Assembly (NCBI RefSeq): GCF_015222005.1
Contig: NZ_JADFFL010000001.1
Coordinates: 124,001-188,000, forward strand
Length of the DNA: 64,000 nt
Direction of reading: 5' to 3'
From: Mucilaginibacter myungsuensis
GTDB taxonomy: Bacteria > Bacteroidota > Bacteroidia > Sphingobacteriales > Sphingobacteriaceae
This document shows positions 24,346 through 33,757 of the stretch, piece by piece (the first letter of the stretch is position 1; each line of letters opens with the position of its first letter). The position numbers and the translations under genes were made by a program. Under the pieces are notes generated by a model. It worked only from the letters and a program-made list of their open reading frames with translations. It had not been told where the DNA came from and did not search any database.

Positions 24346-25232
24346 TATTTCATTTATTAGCGCTTCTGTCACGGGTCAAAACCTATTTTCAGATCAGGAC
24401 CATTCAAAAGAACTTTAACTTAGATAGGAAACTTGGTGAAAAAGTCAACTTAAAACAACGCGACGAAAGTATCCTGATAGTTATTGCTCATGTTGTACCG
24501 GTTGCAACTACCAATAAAGCCGACCGTCTTAAAAAACTTAAAGAATGTTTAGATAGCATCAAAAGTTCAATAGCGGGTTATCAGCACCGTATAGTAATAT
24601 TAACCAAAGAGGGTTATTCTTTGCATAGCCTGCTCCCCTCCTATTTAATATTCGATCTGCAGATCCATTTATCACATCAACAAGATCCGATGCTTGTAGA
24701 GTTTGACGCTTTTGAAGTGTTTAAGGAGCAAAAGGATAGCTACGATCACTTTCTCTTTTTAGAGGACGACATATTGATAAACGATAGTTGGTTCTTGGAA
24801 AAGATCAAAGCGTTTAACACAGCTATCGACAATAACGAATACGTACTTCTGCCTCATAGATTTGAATATAGTGAAGGCATTAAATACTATTTAGATCAAA
24901 CAACTACTTACGGAACATCAACTGCGCATTATCATCATAATGACACGATGTCAATAGAAATAGAAAACGTCAAATACTGTACCTATGAGAACCCCCATGC
25001 TGCTTGGTATTGCTTAACCAAAAAGCAACTAAACAGCTGGATCGCATCCGGTTATAAGTGGAAAAGTAAGATCGTAGCATTCGGCCCCCTGGAGTCGGCT
25101 GCAACATTTTCTTTGTTAGAGAATTTCAAATTCCTTAAACCCCACCCTCGCAACATCAACTATTTTGAGGTGCAGCATTGCGGTAATAAATATATTAAAC
25201 AAGCCGGACTAATTAAACAAGATCATGCTTAA
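24342..25232 (+). CDS. Putative glycosyltransferase (GT-A-like, unassigned family)
   Basis: A 296-residue protein with no family I can name. An acidic, DxD-like motif in HFLFLEDDILINDSWFL (about residues 139-155) sits after an alpha/beta N-terminal half (ESILIVIAHVVPVATT, HRIVILTKEG), which is the layout of a GT-A fold. The C-terminal part has conserved-looking aromatic/His stretches (YENPHAAWYCLTKK). There is no signal peptide. It sits among glycosyltransferases, overlapping the GT4 gene by 4 bases and the methyltransferase by 8. The role in sugar transfer is inference. Confidence 0.6.
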   Translation: MIFHLLALLSRVKTYFQIRTIQKNFNLDRKLGEKVNLKQRDESILIVIAHVVPVATTNKADRLKKLKECLDSIKSSIAGYQHRIVILTKEGYSLHSLLPSYLIFDLQIHLSHQQDPMLVEFDAFEVFKEQKDSYDHFLFLEDDILINDSWFLEKIKAFNTAIDNNEYVLLPHRFEYSEGIKYYLDQTTTYGTSTAHYHHNDTMSIEIENVKYCTYENPHAAWYCLTKKQLNSWIASGYKWKSKIVAFGPLESAATFSLLENFKFLKPHPRNINYFEVQHCGNKYIKQAGLIKQDHA

Positions 25233-25875
25233 CTATCAGGCTTTTAACGTTGAGGTTTTCAACAAGGTACCGTCCACGGCTACCAAAACACTGGATATCG
25301 GTTGCGGTACCGGCGAAATGGGAAAAGCATTGAAAGCCAAGTATCCGCAAATGCAGATCGATGGCGTTACCTATTCTGAAGATGAACGTTCTATAGCAGC
25401 TGCTCACCTGGGTCATATCATAGTGGCTGATCTGAACCGATCGTTACCAATGTTAAGCGGCCGATACGACTGTATGATATTTTCTCACATCCTTGAGCAT
25501 ACTTTAGATCCAAGTAATGTTCTAAAACACTTCAGCAAAAATCTGATACCGGGGGGGACGATCATCGTTGCTCTGCCTAACGTGCTGCAGTTTAAACAAC
25601 GCTTTAGTTTTTTGCGTGGAAATTTTAAGTATTCAGAAATAGGTGGGCTGATGGACGTGACGCATTTTAGATTTTTTGACTGGTTATCTGCACAAGAAAT
25701 GATCAGTAAAGCAGGGCTCAACATAACATCCAAAGCTTCATACGGTAATTTTCCATTCCTATCGTTGCGCAAGATCGCGCCGGGACTGTGTGCTAAAGCT
25801 GATCAGCAATTTTTAAAATTCTTCCCGGGCTTGTTCGGATTTCAGTTCGTTTTTACTGCTAAAAACAAAATCTAA
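25225..25875 (+). CDS. SAM-dependent methyltransferase (class I)
   Basis: A 216-residue class I methyltransferase. The SAM-binding motif I is LDIGCGTGEMG (about residues 18-28), followed by motif II/III-like regions around DCMIFSHILEHTLD and GGTIIVALPNVL, typical of Methyltransf_23-type proteins. It probably O-methylates a sugar or caps the chain, as methyltransferases in O-antigen loci do. It overlaps the preceding gene by 8 bases and lies 6 bp before the next GT2 gene. Confidence 0.88.
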   Translation: MLNYQAFNVEVFNKVPSTATKTLDIGCGTGEMGKALKAKYPQMQIDGVTYSEDERSIAAAHLGHIIVADLNRSLPMLSGRYDCMIFSHILEHTLDPSNVLKHFSKNLIPGGTIIVALPNVLQFKQRFSFLRGNFKYSEIGGLMDVTHFRFFDWLSAQEMISKAGLNITSKASYGNFPFLSLRKIAPGLCAKADQQFLKFFPGLFGFQFVFTAKNKI

Positions 25876-25881
25876 GCGTAT

Positions 25882-26886
25882 ATGCTTGTTCCTAAAGTTT
25901 CTGTTATTATCCCTACCTATAACTACGCGCGTTTTATTTTAGAAGCTATTGAAAGTGTTATCAAGCAAACTTACGGTATCGGCAATATAGAGATCATCGT
26001 TGTTGATGATGGATCGAAAGATAATACTAACGACGTTTTAAAAGAATATATTGATAGTGGCATCATACAATATCACTATCAGGAGAATCACGGTAAAGCA
26101 AGCGCCACCTACCAGGCGGTACAAAAATGCACAGGCAAATACATCTTTAATTTGGATGCCGACGACCATTTCTTTCCAGATAAGATACAAACCTATGTGA
26201 ACGTATTTGAACTGGACGAAAAAATAGTGCATGTAGCCACTCCCAACAGACTATTATACGAAAAAGATGGCTCTGTAGAGATCGAAAAGATCCCGCTTAA
26301 CCTATTAGAAAGGACCTTTGACGGATCGGCTTTACTGCAACGTTTATACAATAACAATATATTTTTTGGCGGAGGGTCAACCTTTGCTGCACGGGCCAAA
26401 ACCTTAAGATCGATTACCATACCGGCAGGCGTTGATATGTTTATCGATGAATTTTTATTGCTCGCGCTACTGCCCTTTGGTAATAGCTACTTCATTAATA
26501 GGCCGCTTTCTACCTGGCGGGTACACGGTGGTAATTTTTCTAACAGAAATCTCTCTAAAGAGAACATGGCCAAAAACCAGGAACGGCTGCTAAACTCCTC
26601 GGCTTCCGTACTGGATTACTTAACCCAGAATAGTTACGATAGAGATATTATCAAGATATACCGCTTGCTGCATGCGACCAGAAAGATATCTTTTAAAGAA
26701 TCGTACGATCACAAGAACGGCGCGGACATTTTTAATTATGCTTACGGCGTATTTTTTAAGATAAAACCCCGTTGGAGCATCATTTGGAAATACAACGTGA
26801 TGAGCAGAATGGTGCCGTCGATATTTATCCCGACCATGCGTAAACTTAAAAAATTACTGTTCGCTAATTCCCGGCACTCGTTTTAA
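25882..26886 (+). CDS. Glycosyltransferase family 2
   Basis: A 334-residue GT-A enzyme with all core motifs: VSVIIPTYNYARFILEAIES, VVDDGSKDNT and the DxD-type NLDADDHF. A downstream WRVHGGNFSNR segment is common in GT2 enzymes of surface-polysaccharide loci. The C-terminus is basic and possibly membrane-associated. It directly abuts the following gene (stop 26886, ATG 26887), which implies translational coupling. Confidence 0.92.
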   Translation: MLVPKVSVIIPTYNYARFILEAIESVIKQTYGIGNIEIIVVDDGSKDNTNDVLKEYIDSGIIQYHYQENHGKASATYQAVQKCTGKYIFNLDADDHFFPDKIQTYVNVFELDEKIVHVATPNRLLYEKDGSVEIEKIPLNLLERTFDGSALLQRLYNNNIFFGGGSTFAARAKTLRSITIPAGVDMFIDEFLLLALLPFGNSYFINRPLSTWRVHGGNFSNRNLSKENMAKNQERLLNSSASVLDYLTQNSYDRDIIKIYRLLHATRKISFKESYDHKNGADIFNYAYGVFFKIKPRWSIIWKYNVMSRMVPSIFIPTMRKLKKLLFANSRHSF

Positions 26887-27855
26887 ATGCGGTCTGCAAT
26901 ATGTACATTATTTGAGGGCGATTACCATTATGGGTTGGCTGCTTTGTCAAATTCGCTTTACGCGCAAGGTTTTAGAGGAACAATTTATGCCGGATATAAA
27001 GGCAAGTTACCTGCCTGGGTAACCGACTATCAAAACAATAACGATGTTTTATGTGAGGATGGGTTAATAGTAGAAGTTGCAGGTGGGCTGCAACTTCATT
27101 TTTTACAAATTGGATCCAACTCGCATCTTACCAATTATAAACCCGATCTGCTATTGCAGTTGCTTAACGGCCCTGCTAAAAATGCTGATAGCATCTTTTA
27201 CTTCGACCCGGATATTGTGGTAACCACTCCCTGGTCCTTTTTTGAGCAATGGGTAAGCGCGGGCATCTGTTTGTGTGAGGATGTAAATTCTCCGTTATCA
27301 GAGCATCACCCGCGCCGGGACGCCTGGAGAAAACATTATGCAACTAACGCGATCACGCTGCAATTTAAAAACAGTGTCTATGTTAACGGAGGTTTTATAG
27401 GGCTGGAAGCTAAAGACGCAGGCTTCTTAGGAAACTGGAAAAACGTTCAAGATATTATGGCCGATGCGATCGGCGGATTAAATAACTCGGTTTTTGCAGG
27501 CAAGCCATTGCCCGAAGGTCAGCAGGAACGATTTAACCCATTCAGCAGGACAGACCAGGATGCTTTAAACATCACGATCGAAACCTGGGATGGCAAAGTA
27601 TCCTACATGGGCAAAGATGCCATGGGTTTTAAACCCGGCATAGGTGTGTTGCCCCACTCATTAGGTTCATTTAAACCCTGGCATGGCGGGTATTTACTAA
27701 GAGCTTTAAATGGCTACACACCCCGCAATGTGGATCGGGAATATTGGCGATCGGTTAATACGCCGATCAATTTATATACGCGATCAACGATATCATACAA
27801 TTCGATCGCTTTAAAACTGGCAGCGTTTATTGGCAGATTCTACAAACGCGGTTAA
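26887..27855 (+). CDS. GT8-like glycosyltransferase
   Basis: A 322-residue probable retaining glycosyltransferase. The DxD motif is in FYFDPDIVV (about 104-112). Near the C-terminus HSLGSFKPWH matches the GT8 signature H-x2-G-x2-K-P-W. Between them VYVNGGFIGLE and FSRTDQDALN fit the GT8 substrate-binding pattern. The N-terminal VLCEDG and LQLHF segments are divergent from LgtC/glycogenin-type enzymes. The family call rests on the two motifs. The sugar is unknown. Confidence 0.72.
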   Translation: MRSAICTLFEGDYHYGLAALSNSLYAQGFRGTIYAGYKGKLPAWVTDYQNNNDVLCEDGLIVEVAGGLQLHFLQIGSNSHLTNYKPDLLLQLLNGPAKNADSIFYFDPDIVVTTPWSFFEQWVSAGICLCEDVNSPLSEHHPRRDAWRKHYATNAITLQFKNSVYVNGGFIGLEAKDAGFLGNWKNVQDIMADAIGGLNNSVFAGKPLPEGQQERFNPFSRTDQDALNITIETWDGKVSYMGKDAMGFKPGIGVLPHSLGSFKPWHGGYLLRALNGYTPRNVDREYWRSVNTPINLYTRSTISYNSIALKLAAFIGRFYKRG

Positions 27856-27887
27856 CAACATTTATAAAGAGCAAAAGAAAGAGATAG

Positions 27888-29021
27888 ATGAAGATAGGAT
27901 TTATTTGCGGCTCGCTTGAAGAAGGGAAAGATGGTGTTGGCGACTACGTACGGAAATTCTCTTCAGAACTGATCAGAATGGGGCATCAGGTGGTAATAGC
28001 TGCAATCAATGACCAGCATATTACAATGCCGTTTACAGGCGTCCAACAATTTACAAACGTCGATATCCCGGTTTTGCGCCTGCCCTCAGTAGAGCATATA
28101 GACAATAAAATAGCAGTTTTAAAAACGTGGATGACAGCATTCGGACCGGATCGGTTGAGTTTGCAGTTTGTTCCTTTCTCTTTTGATAAAAGAGGACTTA
28201 CATTCTCCTTAGGAAAAAAATTACGTTCGGCATTCCCTGCTGCCAATTGGCACATTATGTTCCATGAGTTGTGGGTGGGTATGAAGTCTGACTCGTCCTT
28301 TAAATTAAGAGCATGGGGTACGCTTCAAAAACTACTTATCCAAAATATGATCAGCGTGTTGCAGCCAACAAAGATGCATACGCAAACCCATCTTTACCAA
28401 GCCCAGTTATGGGATGCAGGATATACGGCTTCATTATTACCACTGTTTGGTAATATTCCGCTAATAAAAGATTCACAGACCGACATAGTTGACAGTAAAC
28501 AGATCAACCTTGTCCATTTTGGATCGATTTATCCCAATGCGCCAATAGTGCAATTTGCGGCAGATATGGCGCAGTACTCAAAAAAAGCCGACGTGCTTGT
28601 CACCTTGAATATTATTGGCCGAAGCGGTCCTGAAAAAGCTGATTGGATGGCGCAATTCAAAAGTCATGGCTTGACCGTAAACGACCTTGGCGAACGTAAT
28701 GTAGATGAAATAGCCGAGCTATTCTCAAAAGCTGACCTCGGTATCGCTACTACTGCTTGCGCATTGATAGAAAAAAGCGGATCGGTGGCTGCCATGCGCG
28801 AGTTCGGACTGCCGGTAATCTGTGTGGCCGCTCCCTGGAGACCGGACAAAAAATTCAGGATAAAGAACATGACAGACGTATTTGAATATCAGGAGAACAA
28901 CCTTGATGACTTTATGTACAACAGGCATCACTCCCCGTATATCATCAATGTATCGGTGGTAGCCAATCTGTTTATCAATGCACTTGTTGATAGCCATCAA
29001 CTGAATCCAGAGTTATCATGA
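27888..29021 (+). CDS. Putative GT-B glycosyltransferase
   Basis: A 377-residue protein with a GT-B layout. The N-terminal Rossmann-like domain starts MKIGFICGSLEEGKDGVGDY. The C-terminal domain contains LVHFGSIYPNAPIVQF and ACALIEKSGSVAAMREFGLP in place of the normal GT4 E-x7-E block. The match is weaker than for its neighbours, so it could be a divergent or inactive GT4-like protein. It overlaps the next GT4 gene by 4 bases. Confidence 0.72.
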   Translation: MKIGFICGSLEEGKDGVGDYVRKFSSELIRMGHQVVIAAINDQHITMPFTGVQQFTNVDIPVLRLPSVEHIDNKIAVLKTWMTAFGPDRLSLQFVPFSFDKRGLTFSLGKKLRSAFPAANWHIMFHELWVGMKSDSSFKLRAWGTLQKLLIQNMISVLQPTKMHTQTHLYQAQLWDAGYTASLLPLFGNIPLIKDSQTDIVDSKQINLVHFGSIYPNAPIVQFAADMAQYSKKADVLVTLNIIGRSGPEKADWMAQFKSHGLTVNDLGERNVDEIAELFSKADLGIATTACALIEKSGSVAAMREFGLPVICVAAPWRPDKKFRIKNMTDVFEYQENNLDDFMYNRHHSPYIINVSVVANLFINALVDSHQLNPELS

Positions 29022-30082
29022 GTAATACGGTATTAGTATTCTGCACGCAACACATGCCCACCGGTGGCATAGAAAGTCATTTGAGGGAATTTTGTAATAG
29101 AATGGACGAAGCCGGGACCGAGATAGATCTGGTCATTGTCAACTCAGCAATGCTGCCCGAGACAGAAGCATTTTACAGACGTGTTTGCCGCAAGGTTTAC
29201 ATATCCAAAGGAAGCTCTTCGACGAAACGCTTGATAGCTCTTGTTGCGGCGGGGTTCAGATTTTTATTTAAGCGATACGAAGCGCTTTATACTAACGGGC
29301 AGGGCGAAAGTATCTACCTATTCTCTAAATTGGTATTACGCCACGGCCCTTGGGTGCATCATCACCATACATCAGGCGGGTTGTCTGATCAGGTAACCTG
29401 GGGAAACCAATATAAAAAAGCCTTGATTACTGCAGACAAGGTCATTGCGTGTTCTACAAAGAATGCTGCCGATATGGAGATCGCGCTTTTAAGAGATGTG
29501 GAGACCATTCCATGTTTTTCAAGAGATATATCAGGCACTCAGATCTCTGAGCATGGCAAATTGGTCTTTGGTTATTATGGCCGTTTGATACCCGAAAAAG
29601 GCATCGATATCCTTTGTTCATTAAGCAACGATGAAAGCCTTAAAGATGTAGAGATACATATATGGGGCGAAGGGAACGCTTATCCTGCGTCATTTTTTGA
29701 CGATTACCCGTCATTAAGTTATCACGGCTCATTTTCAGGCGAGTTCGAACTCAGCCAAATAGTTGGTCAGTTGGATGCCTATCTTTTGATATCTACACAC
29801 CCCGAAGGTTTACCAATAGCGCTGTTAGAAGTTATGAGCGCCGGTGTACCTTGGTTGGCAACAGATAAAGGCGGAATTACGGACATCGCTTGTGACCCAC
29901 TGTCTACCAGAGTTATATCCGATAGTATGAACTACGACGATATTAAAGTTGCGATCAGGTCATTGGCCGACGATATTAAGGCAGGCAACATCAACCGAAC
30001 ACTTCAAAAAGAATTATACATACAAAAATTTGCCTACTGGGTGCTTGTCGACCGCTGGAAAAGCGCTTTATCACTTCAATAA
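29018..30082 (+). CDS. Glycosyltransferase family 4
   Basis: A 354-residue GT-B enzyme. The N-terminal acceptor domain has HMPTGGIESHL, the glycine-rich loop typical of GT4. The C-terminal donor domain has LVFGYYGRLIPEKGIDIL and the intact E-x7-E block in STHPEGLPIALLEVMSAG. A single sugar transfer in repeat-unit assembly is likely. It overlaps the preceding gene by 4 bases and is followed 15 bp later by another GT4 gene. Confidence 0.92.
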   Translation: MSNTVLVFCTQHMPTGGIESHLREFCNRMDEAGTEIDLVIVNSAMLPETEAFYRRVCRKVYISKGSSSTKRLIALVAAGFRFLFKRYEALYTNGQGESIYLFSKLVLRHGPWVHHHHTSGGLSDQVTWGNQYKKALITADKVIACSTKNAADMEIALLRDVETIPCFSRDISGTQISEHGKLVFGYYGRLIPEKGIDILCSLSNDESLKDVEIHIWGEGNAYPASFFDDYPSLSYHGSFSGEFELSQIVGQLDAYLLISTHPEGLPIALLEVMSAGVPWLATDKGGITDIACDPLSTRVISDSMNYDDIKVAIRSLADDIKAGNINRTLQKELYIQKFAYWVLVDRWKSALSLQ

Positions 30083-30097
30083 CCAAGCCTTTACAAC

Positions 30098-31339
30098 ATG
30101 GTCATATTTAGTCACCCAACGGGTAACGCAAATTCAAGAGCTGTTGCCGATGGATTGTTACGACAGCAATTGCTTTCGGCATTCCATACATCGATAGCCA
30201 TATTTCCGGATTCACCGTTGGACAAGCTGGCATCTGTCAGGGGGTTCGATGAATTAAAAAGGAGAAAGTTCAACACTGATCTTGAGCGATTTACGGTAGC
30301 ACATCCTCTGCTTGAAGTTGGACGGATGCTGGCCATGAAAGCCGGGTTTAGCAACCTGCTAACACACGAGACAGGGATGTTCTGTATCGATGCCATTTAT
30401 AACGGCATTGACAAGATCGTAGCGGAAAGTTTATCTCAAGATCGGTCCGGCGCAAAAGCCGTATACGCTTACGAGGACGAGGCATTACTGTCTTTCAAAA
30501 ATGCTAAGCTACAGGGACTACAATGTTTCTACGATCTGCCTATCGGCTACTGGCGGTCGGCCCGTACGTTATTGCAGGCCGAATTAGAAAAATGGCCCGA
30601 TTGGGCATCTACTCTTGGTGGATTTAAAGATTCAGAAAGCAAACTGGCCAAAAAAGACGAAGAGCTATTATTAGCTGACAGGATATTTGTAGCAAGCTCA
30701 TTTACCGCTAAAACGTTAAGCGACCACCCTAACAAATTGGCCCCTATAGAAGTGATTCCTTACGGCTTTCCGGATGTGATAGGCCAACGTACATATGAGC
30801 GAACATCAAAAAAACTTAAACTGTTATTTGTAGGAGGCTTATCGCAACGTAAAGGGCTTGCCAATGTATTTGCTGCTGTTGATAAGCTGAGCAACTACGT
30901 AGAGTTGACCGTTGTAGGAGGAAAAGGCTCGGAAGAATGCGTTGCATTAAATAAAGAATTGAGGAAACATACCTGGATACCCAGCTTACCCCATCAGGAG
31001 ATATTGGATCTAATGCGTGAGCATGATGTGCTGCTATTCCCATCCTTGTTTGAAGGCTTTGGATTGGTGATAACCGAGGCTATGTCACAGGGTACACCGG
31101 TGATCACTACTGGCCGCACAGCCGGCATCGACCTGATAAAGAACGGTCACAACGGATGGCTGATAGAAGCTGGATCCACCGAAGCTTTACACCAGGCTAT
31201 CGAAAACTTAATAGAGCAACCCGATCTGATCGAACGAACAGGCATGAACGCAATGGAAACTGCAAGGCAACGGCCCTGGGAAAGATATGGTTCAGAATTG
31301 GCGATTGCCGTTATAAATGCTATCAACTTACAAAGATAA
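30098..31339 (+). CDS. Glycosyltransferase family 4
   Basis: A 413-residue GT-B enzyme. It opens with VIFSHPTGNANSRAVADGLL, and the donor domain shows LLFVGGLSQRKGLANVF and FPSLFEGFGLVITEAMSQG with intact E-x7-E. It is longer than the neighbouring GT4 proteins because of an extended helical insert (about 100-200). Its stop codon overlaps the start of the acyltransferase gene by one base (31339). Confidence 0.92.
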   Translation: MVIFSHPTGNANSRAVADGLLRQQLLSAFHTSIAIFPDSPLDKLASVRGFDELKRRKFNTDLERFTVAHPLLEVGRMLAMKAGFSNLLTHETGMFCIDAIYNGIDKIVAESLSQDRSGAKAVYAYEDEALLSFKNAKLQGLQCFYDLPIGYWRSARTLLQAELEKWPDWASTLGGFKDSESKLAKKDEELLLADRIFVASSFTAKTLSDHPNKLAPIEVIPYGFPDVIGQRTYERTSKKLKLLFVGGLSQRKGLANVFAAVDKLSNYVELTVVGGKGSEECVALNKELRKHTWIPSLPHQEILDLMREHDVLLFPSLFEGFGLVITEAMSQGTPVITTGRTAGIDLIKNGHNGWLIEAGSTEALHQAIENLIEQPDLIERTGMNAMETARQRPWERYGSELAIAVINAINLQR

Positions 31340-32439
31340 TGAACAAAGACCACAACAGAAGCTTTGGACTTGACCTTGCACGGGCTTTTGCAATTTGCCT
31401 GGTGCTACTATCTCACTTTGGCCATAACAGCTTTGATGCATTTGGTTTTTGGGGTGTAGAATTGTTCTTTGCCCTAAGCGGCTTTTTGATCGGTCAGATA
31501 TTATGGCGCAACTTTTCTGCAACCAATACCTGGGATCTTAAGCAGATCTTTAATTTTTGGTCGCGCAGATGGTGGCGAACGGTGCCAAACTATTTCTTGT
31601 TCTTTTTGATCATGCTATTGTTGGCCTATCTGCAAGATGTCCAGCTTCCGGGTATTGGTCGCATTTCACAGTTTCTTTGGTTTGGTCAAAATTTAGTGGA
31701 AAGTCATTTTGACTTTTACCCGGTAGCCTGGAGCCTTTGTATAGAAGAATGGTTCTACCTTTTGTTCCCATTATTCTTGTTCGTGCTTTTTAAAACCGGG
31801 CTTACTGCAAAAAATACTTTTACGATCACTTTACTGCTGTTTTTCGCAGGATCGATCACCATTAGATATTTGCTGATCAATAGCGATCATGGCACCTCAC
31901 TTAGGACCATCACGTTCGCCCGTTTAGATGCTATAGCAAGTGGCGTGGCTGTGGCTTACGTTTTACAGATGGTTACAATAAATAAACTAACGCGAGCCGT
32001 ATTATTTATAACAGGGTCGCTGATAGTTTGTATACCGGCGGTGTTGATATTTCTGATGCACACACCTGTAGAGGTCATTGAACAAAACCCGATTTTTCTA
32101 CTAACGGTCCCTGTTGGTTTCGCTATTACACTTCCATTCCTCAGTACGTTGAACGCGTTGCCGCAAAGTTTAAAAAGCATTAATATTACTGTCAATAAAT
32201 TGAGCTTATGGTCGTATTCTATTTACTTAAGCCATATGCCGATAATGTGGTTAGCTTATTCTATGATGGCCGATATGCGCCAAAGCATGGTAGGCAACCT
32301 TTTATCTAAACTTTCGGCACTAACACTTACCATTATGGCTTCTGCATTAGTATTTCGGTTTTTCGAAGTGCCTTTCACTAAAAAAAGGCCGTCTGAATAT
32401 AAGCCGATACCGCGTGGTCCAATACGCGTTAAAGCTTAA
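31339..32439 (+). CDS. Membrane acyltransferase, acyltransferase-3 family (OafA-like)
   Basis: A 366-residue integral membrane protein with about 10 hydrophobic segments. The N-terminal FGLDLARAFAICLVLLSH carries the conserved Arg and His of the acyltransferase-3 family, followed by GVELFFALSGFLIGQ and RWWRTVPNYF. It is expected to O-acylate the polysaccharide at the membrane. The ATG at 31339 is used: the frame is open further upstream into the GT4 gene, but that extension is not protein-like and the conserved N-terminus starts here. Confidence 0.9.
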   Translation: MNKDHNRSFGLDLARAFAICLVLLSHFGHNSFDAFGFWGVELFFALSGFLIGQILWRNFSATNTWDLKQIFNFWSRRWWRTVPNYFLFFLIMLLLAYLQDVQLPGIGRISQFLWFGQNLVESHFDFYPVAWSLCIEEWFYLLFPLFLFVLFKTGLTAKNTFTITLLLFFAGSITIRYLLINSDHGTSLRTITFARLDAIASGVAVAYVLQMVTINKLTRAVLFITGSLIVCIPAVLIFLMHTPVEVIEQNPIFLLTVPVGFAITLPFLSTLNALPQSLKSINITVNKLSLWSYSIYLSHMPIMWLAYSMMADMRQSMVGNLLSKLSALTLTIMASALVFRFFEVPFTKKRPSEYKPIPRGPIRVKA

Positions 32440-32451
32440 TTAGCTCATATT

Positions 32452-33729
32452 TTGGATAATAATAATCTACAGATCAAGCAAGCGATATGGGCTTACTTTC
32501 TGCTGCTTCTTTTTGAAGGCGCACTACGTAAGTGGTTTTTACCGGGCTTGGCTACTCCCCTGCTTATCATACGTGATCCGCTTGCCTTATGGATAGTGGT
32601 AGCAGCTGCCCGGCGTGACCTGTTGCCTTACAACGGGCTTGTAGTAACAATGCTTATTGTAGGCATACTGGGTACCATCACCGCTGTGATATTTGGCCAT
32701 GGTAACCTTTTTGTAGCCATATACGGCGCGCGGATGTTGCTTTTCCATTTCCCGATGATATATGTGATGGGTAGCATTTTAGCCAGGACAGATGTTATCA
32801 ATATTGGTAAAGCTACAGTATGGATAACCATACCCATGACGGTGCTGATAACCTTGCAATTTTACAGTCCGCAATCGGCCTGGGTCAATCATGGCATCGG
32901 CGACGTAGAGGGCACCGGATTTTCGGGTGCGTTAAATTACTTTAGGCCGCCGGCAACTTTCTCTTTTAATAATGGCACTACCCTGTTTTATAGTTTTGCA
33001 GCGCCTTTCGTATTATATTTTTGGCTGGCTAAAGAGAAATTCAATAAAATAATTTTGGCAATAGCTACCGGTTGCCTGCTATTATCCATTCCGTTGTCCA
33101 TCAGTCGTGGTCTGTTCTTCCAAATAGCTTTATCGGTAATGTTCATGGTGTTTGTCATTATACGCAAGCCGGAGTATTTAGGAAAGTTGGTAGTAGCGAT
33201 AATTGGCATATGCATTATAAGCATTCCATTAAGCCAAACCAAGTTTTTCCAAACTGCTACTGGAGCCTTCACCAACCGTTTTGAGGATGCTAATAAGAAC
33301 GAAGGCGGCATGGAGGGAGTTTTGATGGACAGATACCTCGGAGGCCTTGTTGCTGCGCTCGGACAAGCGCCCGATTCGCCGGTGACAGGTTACGGACTGG
33401 GCATGGGTACCAATGTTGGCAGTATGTTACTATCCGGACAGATCACGTTTTTAATCGCCGAAGGAGAATGGGGCCGGGTGATCGGTGAGTTAGGCCCTTT
33501 TATGGGGGTGGCTGTAATTTTGGTGCGCATAATATTAACATGGCAATTGATAGCGGCGTCGTACAGGAAACTCTCAGATGGTGACCTGCTACCCTGGATG
33601 CTACTTAGCTTCGGTTTACTGATCATCGCACAGGGTGGATGGTCGCAGCCTACATCATTAGGTTTTTGCATTATGATAGCGGGCCTGATGCTTGCCTGCT
33701 TAAACCCAAAAGCAGCTAACGAACAATAA
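32452..33729 (+). CDS. Polysaccharide polymerase (Wzy / O-antigen ligase-like)
   Basis: A 425-residue membrane protein with 10 or more hydrophobic segments and a large hydrophilic loop (about 265-345: FTNRFEDANKNEGGMEG to VTGYGLGMGTN), the layout of Wzy polymerases. Such proteins join repeat units at the outer face of the inner membrane. Sequence similarity in Wzy is weak by nature, so the call rests on topology and the absence of another polymerase in the locus. The start is TTG at 32452. Confidence 0.78.
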   Translation: MDNNNLQIKQAIWAYFLLLLFEGALRKWFLPGLATPLLIIRDPLALWIVVAAARRDLLPYNGLVVTMLIVGILGTITAVIFGHGNLFVAIYGARMLLFHFPMIYVMGSILARTDVINIGKATVWITIPMTVLITLQFYSPQSAWVNHGIGDVEGTGFSGALNYFRPPATFSFNNGTTLFYSFAAPFVLYFWLAKEKFNKIILAIATGCLLLSIPLSISRGLFFQIALSVMFMVFVIIRKPEYLGKLVVAIIGICIISIPLSQTKFFQTATGAFTNRFEDANKNEGGMEGVLMDRYLGGLVAALGQAPDSPVTGYGLGMGTNVGSMLLSGQITFLIAEGEWGRVIGELGPFMGVAVILVRIILTWQLIAASYRKLSDGDLLPWMLLSFGLLIIAQGGWSQPTSLGFCIMIAGLMLACLNPKAANEQ

Positions 33730-33757
33730 CATATACACCATAAAGCTGATATAAACA

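Noticed and set aside
31156..31338. 61-residue N-terminal extension of the membrane acyltransferase
   Set aside because: It overlaps the preceding GT4 gene in another frame, is rich in Arg/Thr/Asn without fold-like pattern, and the conserved acyltransferase N-terminus begins at the ATG at 31339.
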